Source of the DNA: Polaromonas jejuensis NBRC 106434
GTDB taxonomy: Bacteria; Pseudomonadota; Gammaproteobacteria; Burkholderiales; Burkholderiaceae_C
Length of the DNA stretch: 64,000 nt
Assembly (NCBI RefSeq): GCF_001598235.1
Contig: NZ_BCYO01000014.1
Coordinates: 1-64,000 of the forward strand
Direction of reading: 5' to 3'
The first letter of the stretch is position 1. Each line of letters begins with the position of its first letter. Shown here piece by piece: positions 25,846-33,030 of this stretch. Under the pieces are notes generated by a model. The model ran no database searches, had not been told where the DNA came from, and worked only from the letters and a program-made list of their open reading frames with translations. A program made the position numbers and the translations under genes.

Positions 25846-27060
25846 CTACTGCGCGACAATTTTTGAAATTTCGACCTTCAGGGCGGTCGCGCCGAGGTTG
25901 ACCGGACCTGCCTCGCCCGACAAATCACCTTTCTGGGGCATCGCTTCCCCGGTTTTACTGATCCTGGCACCAATGACCACGCTGGTGGCGCCGGACAACC
26001 GGGCCACCGGCGACATGGAGAGGCTGTCATCCAGCGTGAAATGCAGCGGCAGGTCCTTGACCTTTTTACGCAGGATCGCCAGCGGCATGCCTCGCCCATC
26101 GGCGGCCCGCGCAAAGATGAATACCGTATCCTCAGGCGCGGCCTGGCGGCCCAGGGCAGGCGAGAGAAATACCGTGCCGCTGACCGTCTTGCCTGGCGGC
26201 GCCAGGGGAGGCTGCCCGGCGGCTGCGGCCTGGCTGGCCGCGAGGCGACCCAGTTCGCGTGCTTGCACGAGGCTGGACTGAGCCTGCAGCACAAGGTCGC
26301 TGTCGCCCGGCCCGAACGCCACCACCTGTTCCCAGTGCCTGACGGCGCCGGCGTAGTCCTTGCGGTTGAACGCATCGGTACCGGCCAGAGACAGCGCCTT
26401 GAGGTTGCGCGGGTCCAGCTTGAGCGCCTTGTCCACCCATTTCATCGGTTCCCCCGCCAGCGACCGGTCGTTGATCACCGCCAAGGCGTCGGCATAGTCG
26501 GCCAGCAGTTGGGCATGGTCAGCGCGCAAGGCGACGGCGCGCCGATAGGCGTTGAGCGCTTCGGCATGACGGCCGAGTACCGTGTACGAGCGGGCCAGCA
26601 TGCCCCAGCCCTCCGCGTCCTGCGGCTGCGCCTCCAGCCGGGCCGCGAGCTTGTCGGTCATGGCCGCGATCTGGTCCGCATCCATGGGATGCGGCTGGCC
26701 GTCGGGGTCGGGGCTTGTCGCGGCCGGCTCCGACTGAACGACCGGCTCCCCGCCCCACCGGGCAGGCGAGCCCATCCACCAATAGCCCGCGCCTGCGATC
26801 GCCAGCACCAGCCCGGCCAGAACGGCCAGTGTTCGACGGGGGAGCCTTTCGGGCACAGGCGGCTGACCCGGCGGATTGCCCGCTCCCGCTGCGCCGGGGG
26901 CAACCTGGCCCGCGGCGTCCGAGGCAAGCACCAGGTCCAGCAGTCGGCGCTCCAGCGTCGCCTTGCTTTCCTCGTACTGGGGGGCCGGCAAGACACCGGC
27001 ATCATGCAGCTCCTTGAGTTGCAGGAGCTGCCGTCGGAGGGTGAGGATGCTGTGGTTCAT
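25846..27060 (-). CDS. ccmI: Cytochrome c maturation TPR protein CcmI
   Basis: About 404 residues. The N-terminus (LRRQLLQLKELHDAGVLPAPQYEESKATLE-type helix) is followed by one transmembrane helix (LAVLAGLVLAIAGAGYWW). Then come TPR repeats (GWGMLARSYTVLGRHAEALNAYRRAVAL, MKWVDKALKLDPRNLKALSLAG and others, about residues 150-280). The last 110 residues are a periplasmic beta domain (TVSGTVFLSPAL to the end). CcmI presents apocytochrome to the haem lyase CcmFH. It begins 25 bases after ccmH. The ATG at 27060 is favoured because upstream codons overlap ccmH and lack family character. Confidence 0.87.
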   Translation of the reverse strand: MNHSILTLRRQLLQLKELHDAGVLPAPQYEESKATLERRLLDLVLASDAAGQVAPGAAGAGNPPGQPPVPERLPRRTLAVLAGLVLAIAGAGYWWMGSPARWGGEPVVQSEPAATSPDPDGQPHPMDADQIAAMTDKLAARLEAQPQDAEGWGMLARSYTVLGRHAEALNAYRRAVALRADHAQLLADYADALAVINDRSLAGEPMKWVDKALKLDPRNLKALSLAGTDAFNRKDYAGAVRHWEQVVAFGPGDSDLVLQAQSSLVQARELGRLAASQAAAAGQPPLAPPGKTVSGTVFLSPALGRQAAPEDTVFIFARAADGRGMPLAILRKKVKDLPLHFTLDDSLSMSPVARLSGATSVVIGARISKTGEAMPQKGDLSGEAGPVNLGATALKVEISKIVAQ

Positions 27061-27085
27061 GAGGAACAAGCTGAAATGCGCGGGG

Positions 27086-27547
27086 TCAGCGCGTGGCACT
27101 GGGGCCGGGCGGCTCATCGGTGGCGTCGGTTTCGTCGGCCTCGAACAACTCGGGGGGCATGCGGCTGCGCCGCCGCAGAACCGCAAACAGCGCGGCCAGA
27201 CCACCCAGCAGCAGCAGGGCGGGCCCGAACCACAGCAGCAGCGTGGCTCCCTTCAAGGGCGGCCGGTAAAGAACAAAATCACCATAGCGTGCCGTCATAT
27301 AGTCGATGACCTGCTGCTCGCTGTCGCCGCGCCTGAGCATCTCGCGCAACTGATCGCGCAAATCCACGGCCAAGCCGGCCTGGGAGTCGGCGAGGGTCTG
27401 GTTCTGGCAGACAAGGCATCTCAGTTCGGCGGCGATCCGCAGCATGCGCGCCTCGAGGACCGGATTGTCAGCAGCCGGCAGCGCCTCCTTGGCCGCGGCA
27501 ACGCCAAGGAAAAGGGCCAAGACCAGCAGCGCAATCAGCTTAGCCAT
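27086..27547 (-). CDS. ccmH: Cytochrome c maturation thiol oxidoreductase CcmH
   Basis: A 153-residue protein with a signal-type N-terminus (MAKLIALLVLALFLGVAAAKE). The family motif LRCLVCQNQTLADSQAGLA contains the redox Cys pair (CLVC) that reduces apocytochrome or resolves the CcmG mixed disulfide. A C-terminal transmembrane helix (LLLWFGPALLLLGGLAALFAVL) ends in basic residues. It corresponds to the short CcmH (CycL) without TPRs, which are on the separate CcmI. The start overlaps the ccmG stop by eight bases. Confidence 0.95.
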   Translation of the reverse strand: MAKLIALLVLALFLGVAAAKEALPAADNPVLEARMLRIAAELRCLVCQNQTLADSQAGLAVDLRDQLREMLRRGDSEQQVIDYMTARYGDFVLYRPPLKGATLLLWFGPALLLLGGLAALFAVLRRRSRMPPELFEADETDATDEPPGPSATR

Positions 27548-28070
27548 TGAGTTGCCTCACCAGCGGTTCGACGCGGGTGCGAATCACCTCGGGCGTCAGG
27601 GGCCCGATGTGTTTGAGGCGCACCACCCCCGCGCGGTCAATGATGAAGGTCTCCGGCACGCCGTATACCCCCCAGTCAATCCCGGCGCGCCCATCCTGGT
27701 CAAAGAGCGAGGCCTCGTACGGATTGCCGAAACGCGCCAGCCATTGCTGCCCCGCCGCGCGGCCATCCTTGTAATTGAGGCCATACACAGGCAGCAGCCT
27801 GCGCCCCGCGAACTCCACCAGCAGCGGATGCTCCACGCGGCAGGCCACGCACCAGGATGCCCACACGTTGAGCATCCAGACCTTGCCCAGCAAGTCATTG
27901 CGCTGGATGACCTGATGCGGGTCATCCAGCCGGCTGAGCGAAAAACCGGGGGCGGGCTTGCCAATCAGGGGGGAGGGGACTTCCTTGGGATCGAGCCTCA
28001 GTCCGGCTGCCAGTAAAGCAACCAGCCCGAAGAAGATGCCCAGCGGAATGAGGAACTTCAGACTTTTCAT
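27540..28070 (-). CDS. ccmG: Thiol:disulfide interchange protein CcmG/DsbE
   Basis: A 176-residue membrane-anchored thioredoxin. An N-terminal helix (FLIPLGIFFGLVALLAAGL) precedes IGKPAPGFSLSRLDDP and the active site NVWASWCVACRVEHP, whose WCVAC replaces the more common WCPTC but keeps CX2C. YGVPETFIIDRAGVV has the cis-Pro. It keeps haem-binding cysteines of apocytochromes reduced in the periplasm. The ATG at 28070 overlaps the ccmF stop (ATGA). Confidence 0.95.
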   Translation of the reverse strand: MKSLKFLIPLGIFFGLVALLAAGLRLDPKEVPSPLIGKPAPGFSLSRLDDPHQVIQRNDLLGKVWMLNVWASWCVACRVEHPLLVEFAGRRLLPVYGLNYKDGRAAGQQWLARFGNPYEASLFDQDGRAGIDWGVYGVPETFIIDRAGVVRLKHIGPLTPEVIRTRVEPLVRQLNG

Positions 28071-30055
28071 GCGCTCGTCCCCGGCACCAGCCCAGCCGGC
28101 TGCACCTGTTCGCTGCGCTTTTTGGCGCGGTAGCGGCGGTCGGTTGCGGCCAGCAAGCCGCCCATCGCCATCACCAGACAACCGCCCCAGATCCAGTCAA
28201 CGAAAGGCTTGACATAGACCCGCACAATCCATGCCCCCCCTTCCACAGGTTCGCCCAGCGAGACGTAGAGATCACGCGTCAGGCCGGTGGCGATGGCGGC
28301 CTCGGTCATCGGATTCTGTTGCACCCGGTAAACGCGCTTTTCCGGGCGCATGTCCTTGAGCCGGTGGCCGTTTCGGCTGACCTCCACCAGACCCTGCATG
28401 GCCGTGTAATTGGGCCCGGCGATCTCCCGCACGCCCCTGAACACAAAGGTGTAGCCGCTGACCGTGGTGCTGTCGCCCACGTCCATCTTCACGTCGCGCT
28501 CCATCTCGTAGGTCTTGACCATGACCACGCCGAAGCAGAAAAACGCCACGCCCAAGTGGGCCAGCATCATGCCCCACCTGGCACGCGGTATCTGGACGAG
28601 GCGGCGCGGCACATCCTTGAAGGCGCCGCCAGTGGGGCTCACTGTCTCCCACAGATCCGTGAGGATTGAGGCGACGATCCAGAAGGCCATCCACAAACCC
28701 AGGGTGGCCACCAGCGAGATGCTGCCCGCCAGCCAGCCTGTGGCCAGCGCGACCACCACGCTGACGCCAGCCGCCCAGCGAAGCCGTCGAGCCAGATCCG
28801 GCAGTTCGGCCTGCTTCCAGCGTGCCAAGGGACCAATTCCCATCAGGAAAACCGTGGGCGCCATCAGCGGCATGAACACCGAGTTGAAATACGGCGGCCC
28901 CACTGAAATCTTACCCATGGCCAGCGCATCGAGCAGCAGGGGATACAGGGTTCCGAGCAGAACGGCCCCAGCGGCCACCAGCAGCAGCACGTTGTTGCCC
29001 AGGAGCATCGTCTCGCGTGAAGCCACTGCAAAACGGGCTCCCAGCCCCACTTTGGGCGCACGCCAGGCATACAGCGCCAGCGAGGCCCCCACGGTCACCG
29101 TCAGGAAGCACAGGATGAAGAGCCCCCGCCGGGGATCAGTCGCAAACGCGTGGACCGACGACAGCACCCCCGAGCGAACGAGGAACGTCCCCAGCAGCGA
29201 TAGCGAGAACGCCATGATGGCCAGCAGCACCGTCCACGATTTGAAGCTCCCGCGCTTCTCCGTCACCGCCAGTGAATGGATCAATGCCGTACCGGTCAGC
29301 CAGGGCATGAAGGAGGCGTTCTCCACCGGGTCCCAGAACCACCAGCCGCCCCAGCCCAGCACATAATAGGCCCACCAGCTGCCCAAGGCGATGCCAATCG
29401 TCAGAAACATCCAGGCCACGGTGGTCCAGGGACGTGTCCAGCGGGCCCAGGTCGCGTCCAGGTTGCCACCGATCAGGGCCGCGATGGCAAACGCGAAAGC
29501 CACCGAAAAACCCACGTACCCCATGTACAGCAAAGGGGGATGGAACACCATGCCCGGATCCTGCAGCAGGGGATTCAGGTCCTGGCCGTCGGCCGGCACG
29601 GGGAACAGGCGCTCAAACGGGTTGGATGTGGCCAGCGTGAACAGCAGAAAACCGACGCCCACCAGTCCCATGACCGCCAGCGTCCGGGCCAGCACCGGCA
29701 GCGGCAGATGGCGGCTGAAACTCGCCACCGCCACCATCCAGGTGCACAGCATCAGCACCCACAGCAACAGGGATCCCTCGTGTCCGCCCCAGACGGCCGC
29801 GACGCGGTAGGCCAAGGGCAGGGCTGAGTTGGAGTTGGAGGCGACATAGAGCACCGAAAAGTCGTGCCGCACAAACGAAGCCGTCAGGCAGGCAAAGGAG
29901 AGCACCACCAGCGTAAATAGCAGGTAGGCCGCCGGTCGCGCCAATGCCATCCATGCCACGTTCGAGCGGGCCGCTCCCGCCAGAGGCAAAGTGCTCAGGA
30001 TGACCGCGACGCCCAGCGCAAGCCACAGCAGGAAATGGCCGAGTTCAGGAATCAT
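28067..30055 (-). CDS. ccmF: Cytochrome c haem lyase subunit CcmF
   Basis: A 662-residue polytopic membrane protein of the haem-handling family. The WWD signature region is visible: WWAYYVLGWGGWWFWDPVEN, followed by ASFMPWLTGTALIHSLA. Around 15 hydrophobic helices are spread over the length, with a long periplasmic loop near the C-terminus (KTYEMERDVKMDVGDSTTVS). CcmF receives haem from CcmE and, with CcmH and CcmI, ligates it to CXXCH motifs. Start and stop overlap ccmE and ccmG by four bases. Confidence 0.97.
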   Translation of the reverse strand: MIPELGHFLLWLALGVAVILSTLPLAGAARSNVAWMALARPAAYLLFTLVVLSFACLTASFVRHDFSVLYVASNSNSALPLAYRVAAVWGGHEGSLLLWVLMLCTWMVAVASFSRHLPLPVLARTLAVMGLVGVGFLLFTLATSNPFERLFPVPADGQDLNPLLQDPGMVFHPPLLYMGYVGFSVAFAFAIAALIGGNLDATWARWTRPWTTVAWMFLTIGIALGSWWAYYVLGWGGWWFWDPVENASFMPWLTGTALIHSLAVTEKRGSFKSWTVLLAIMAFSLSLLGTFLVRSGVLSSVHAFATDPRRGLFILCFLTVTVGASLALYAWRAPKVGLGARFAVASRETMLLGNNVLLLVAAGAVLLGTLYPLLLDALAMGKISVGPPYFNSVFMPLMAPTVFLMGIGPLARWKQAELPDLARRLRWAAGVSVVVALATGWLAGSISLVATLGLWMAFWIVASILTDLWETVSPTGGAFKDVPRRLVQIPRARWGMMLAHLGVAFFCFGVVMVKTYEMERDVKMDVGDSTTVSGYTFVFRGVREIAGPNYTAMQGLVEVSRNGHRLKDMRPEKRVYRVQQNPMTEAAIATGLTRDLYVSLGEPVEGGAWIVRVYVKPFVDWIWGGCLVMAMGGLLAATDRRYRAKKRSEQVQPAGLVPGTSA

Positions 30056-30507
30056 CGGCCTGGCTCCGTCACCGTCGCCGCCTGGGCGTTGACCTTGGTG
30101 GCGCGCCGCAGCGCTTCGACCGCTTCGGGCGGCATGTAGTTCTCATCATGCTTGGCCAGCACTTGGCGGGCCTCAAACACGCCGTCACGCAGCTGGCCCT
30201 GCGCTACCACGCCCTTGCCCTCCTTGAACAGGTCCGGAAGGATGCCCTGGTAGCGCACCCGCACCGACTTCGCGGTATCGGTCACGACGAAGCTGACAGC
30301 GACGCCCTCGCGCTTCACACTGCCTGCCTCCACCAGCCCTCCCACGCGAAACGTCCGCCCCGAGGGGACTTCACTCGCAGCGATCTGGGACGGCGAGTAA
30401 AAGAAAATCAGGTTGCTTTGAAAGGCATTCAATACCAGCGCTGCCACTGCGCCCAAGGTGGTGATCACGCCAACGGCGATGGCAAGGCGCCGATGACGGG
30501 GTTTCAT
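30052..30507 (-). CDS. ccmE: Haem chaperone CcmE
   Basis: A 151-residue periplasmic haem chaperone with an N-terminal membrane anchor (LAIAVGVITTLGAVAALVLNAF). The OB-fold domain holds FRVGGLVEAGSVKREG and VRYQGILPDLFKEGKGVVAQG. The haem-binding His and nearby Tyr lie in LAKHDENYMPPE, the standard HXXXY site. The ATG overlaps the ccmD stop (ATGA), and the stop overlaps the ccmF start. Confidence 0.97.
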   Translation of the reverse strand: MKPRHRRLAIAVGVITTLGAVAALVLNAFQSNLIFFYSPSQIAASEVPSGRTFRVGGLVEAGSVKREGVAVSFVVTDTAKSVRVRYQGILPDLFKEGKGVVAQGQLRDGVFEARQVLAKHDENYMPPEAVEALRRATKVNAQAATVTEPGR

Positions 30508-30680
30508 GTCACGCGCCCCTCTGGATGGGAACCGCCGGTGTCACCCAGGGCCCGCCGGTGCCGGCGCAGCGCCAGTAGCGGCTCGCACACCATCAACACC
30601 AGGACCATCGCGTAGGCGCCCCAGACATACAACCCGTAGCCTCCCAAGGCCAGAAATTCGCCGACGCTGTTCCAGTTCAT
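30504..30680 (-). CDS. ccmD: Haem exporter accessory protein CcmD
   Basis: A 58-residue protein with one membrane helix (YGLYVWGAYAMVLVLMVCEPLL) flanked by an acidic/polar start (MNWNSVGEFLALGG) and a basic tail (RRHRRALGDTGG), the usual CcmD topology. It helps release haem-loaded CcmE from the CcmABC complex. It is linked on both sides by ATGA overlaps to ccmC and ccmE. Confidence 0.92.
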   Translation of the reverse strand: MNWNSVGEFLALGGYGLYVWGAYAMVLVLMVCEPLLALRRHRRALGDTGGSHPEGRVT

Positions 30681-31435
30681 GCCGACACCTCCCGGGATTG
30701 GCGCCCCAGTTTGGCGACCCACTCGGCCTCTCCCTCTCGTTCCAGAACTATGGCGCGTGTTCGCTGGAATACAACCGCGAAGGCATAAGCCCAGCAAGCC
30801 GCGGCCATGAGCAGCAAGGCGTTGAGCATGGTATCGGCCATCCTGGGGGCGGCCGTCACGCTGATGGTGGTCCCCTGGTGCAGCGTGTTCCACCAGCGCA
30901 CCGAGAAATAAATGATGGGCACGTTGATCGCGCCAATCAGAACCAGCAGAGCCCCGGCATGATCACCCCTGCGCACGTCGTCGATCGACTCCGTCAGCGC
31001 CATGTAGCCAGCATACAGGAACAGCAGGATCAATTCCGAGGTCAGCCTGGCATCCCAGACCCACCAGGTGCCCCAGGTCGGCTTGCCCCACAGCGCGCCT
31101 GTCCACAAGGCGAGAAACGTGAACATCGCGCCCGTGGGAGCGATGGCGCGCGCCACCATGGACGCGAGTCGGGCATTCATCGTCCAACCAACGACGGCCC
31201 AGCCGGCCATGACCAGGTACAGGAGCATGGACATCCAGGCGGCCGGAACGTGAATGAAGATGATCCGGTACGCCTCCCCTTGCGTCGCATCGGTCGGCGC
31301 CACGAGAAAGCCGACGTACAGTCCCGCCAGCGCAAACAGGACGGCAGCCGCCCACAGCCCAGGCAGCAACCTGCCGCTGAGCGTGTAGAAGCGCGACGGC
31401 GCGGCAAAAGCGAAAAAGCGGATCGGGGTGGGCAT
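30677..31435 (-). CDS. ccmC: Haem transporter subunit CcmC
   Basis: A 252-residue protein with six membrane helices. The tryptophan-rich haem-handling motif is WGKPTWGTWWVWDARLTSEL, between conserved histidines (FIHVPAAWMSM before it and WWNTLHQGTTIS after it). It loads haem onto CcmE together with CcmAB and CcmD. It ends in an ATGA overlap with ccmD and begins 34 bases after ccmB. Confidence 0.97.
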   Translation of the reverse strand: MPTPIRFFAFAAPSRFYTLSGRLLPGLWAAAVLFALAGLYVGFLVAPTDATQGEAYRIIFIHVPAAWMSMLLYLVMAGWAVVGWTMNARLASMVARAIAPTGAMFTFLALWTGALWGKPTWGTWWVWDARLTSELILLFLYAGYMALTESIDDVRRGDHAGALLVLIGAINVPIIYFSVRWWNTLHQGTTISVTAAPRMADTMLNALLLMAAACWAYAFAVVFQRTRAIVLEREGEAEWVAKLGRQSREVSA

Positions 31436-31469
31436 GCCTGGATCGGTTCTTCAAAGCGTCAACCGTACA

Positions 31470-32141
31470 TCACGATGTCGAGATACGCAAGGCCGCCGCC
31501 GTGGCCGGGGGGGCCGCCAGCAGCGCCAACAGGAGCAGGGCTGCCAACAGCGACAAATGGCCTTGGGCGGAAAGCCCCGCGTCGACCATGACCACGGCCC
31601 CGGCGCCAAAAATCAGCACGGGAATGCACAAAGGTAAAACAAGCAACAAAATCAATGCACCGCCGCCCCGCAAGCCCAGCGTCAGTGCCGCCCCCACGCT
31701 GCCGAGCAGGCTCAGCACAGGCGTGCCCAAGAGCAGGCTCAACGCCATGATCGCAATGGCCTGCGGCTGCATGTCGAACAAAAGACCGAGGACCGGGCTC
31801 GCGACGACGAGCGGAAGCCCGGTCAGCAGCCAGTGCGCCAGCGCCTTGCCGGCGGCAATCAGCATGATGGGTTGGCCGCAAAGCAGCATCTGGTCCAGCG
31901 AGCCGTCCGCGTCATCGGTGGCGTAAAGGGTGTTGAGCGAGAACATCGCTGCCAGCAGCGCGCAGACCCACACCACACCCGGCGCGGTCTGCCGCAGCAT
32001 GGAAGGTTCCGCTCCCACGCCGAGCGGAAACAGGCTGGCGGCGATCAGGAAAAACGCCAGCGGAAGCAGCGCCTCGACACGTCGTCGCCCGGCCAGCTTC
32101 AGATCCCGCGCCGTGACCAGCCAGAGGCCATTGGCGCTCAT
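31470..32141 (-). CDS. ccmB: Haem exporter membrane subunit CcmB
   Basis: About 223 residues with six hydrophobic helices. The family pattern is visible in FSLNTLYATDDADGSLDQML and in the following WLLTGLPLVVASPVLGLLF. The ATG at 32141 (MSANGLWLVTARDLKL) is the natural start, since upstream codons read into a 163-base spacer. That spacer separates it from ccmA and is unusual in this otherwise tightly overlapped operon. It contains TGCCCCCCAAGGGGG and other intergenic-repeat-like sequence. Confidence 0.92.
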   Translation of the reverse strand: MSANGLWLVTARDLKLAGRRRVEALLPLAFFLIAASLFPLGVGAEPSMLRQTAPGVVWVCALLAAMFSLNTLYATDDADGSLDQMLLCGQPIMLIAAGKALAHWLLTGLPLVVASPVLGLLFDMQPQAIAIMALSLLLGTPVLSLLGSVGAALTLGLRGGGALILLLVLPLCIPVLIFGAGAVVMVDAGLSAQGHLSLLAALLLLALLAAPPATAAALRISTS

Positions 32142-32304
32142 CGACCCCCCACGCCCGATAATGCCGGGCTGCCCCCCAAGGGGGCTGAGTGCCGCGGCTC
32201 CAAGCCTCCTGCCCGCGCAGGCCTGGACGGCACGAAGAACTGCTGCGTCTCGCAGCAGTGCGGCCTGCAAGGCCGAGCTTGCTTGAAGCGGTTCTGCGCG
32301 GCGC

Positions 32305-33030
32305 TCATGCGCGCCGTTCCGTGTCCAGTACCAGCTGCCGGACCGGCCGCACCGGCAAGGTCGGTGGCACATGGGAGGTCAACAGCACGCCGCCGCCTCG
32401 CGCGAGGTGTTCCTCCAGCAGTCCTTCGACAGCTTGCACCCCGGCGGCATCCAGCGCATCAAACGGCTCATCGAGCAACCAAAGCCCTGCCACCCGCTCC
32501 AGTGCCAGTCGGGCCAGTGCCACACGGCGGCGCTGGCCCTGCGACAGGGTGCGAACCATGGCGTGGCACCGGTGGTCCATGGCCAGCCGGCGTAAGGCCG
32601 ACATTACGGCAGCCGGGGAACTCTCCCGACCGTGCAGGCGAGCGAGAAAACCAAGCGCCTCGAAGGCCGTCAGGTCGTCCTTGAGGGCGTTGGCGTGGCC
32701 GATATATACCTGTTGCCGCCGCAGCGCCTGCGGATCGCCGTGTGTCGCCGCGATCACATGGCCCGCGTCGGGCTGCAGCAGGCCCGCCACAATGCGCAGC
32801 AGGCTGGTTTTGCCGCTGCCGTTGGGGCCGCGTAGCCACAGTGCCTGCCCGCGCCCGACTTCAAAGCAGAGCGCTTTGAAAAGCCATTCGCCGCCACGCC
32901 GGCAGGCCAGGTCGGCCGCCTTGAGAAGAGGCTCTCCCGGCGGCTCAGAAGTCGTAGCGGACCCCGATGGAGTAAAAGGCGTTGCTCGAAGACTCCTGGC
33001 GGGTGCGAGAACTCGATTTGGATCGCTCAT
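32305..33030 (-). CDS. ccmA: Haem exporter ATP-binding subunit CcmA
   Basis: A 241-residue ABC ATPase. Walker A is WLRGPNGSGKTSLLRIVAGL, the signature is TLSQGQRRRVALARLAL, and Walker B is LWLLDEPFDALDAAG. It drives haem release to CcmE. The first recognisable residues (LLKAADLACRRGGEWLF) come about 30 codons after the only Met (33030). The gene therefore overlaps the 3' end of the barrel gene by 86 bases in another frame, or initiates at an unrecognised codon nearer the conserved part. The overlap suggests translational coupling of maturation genes to the cytochrome genes. Confidence 0.92.
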   Translation of the reverse strand: MSDPNRVLAPARSLRATPFTPSGSATTSEPPGEPLLKAADLACRRGGEWLFKALCFEVGRGQALWLRGPNGSGKTSLLRIVAGLLQPDAGHVIAATHGDPQALRRQQVYIGHANALKDDLTAFEALGFLARLHGRESSPAAVMSALRRLAMDHRCHAMVRTLSQGQRRRVALARLALERVAGLWLLDEPFDALDAAGVQAVEGLLEEHLARGGGVLLTSHVPPTLPVRPVRQLVLDTERRA

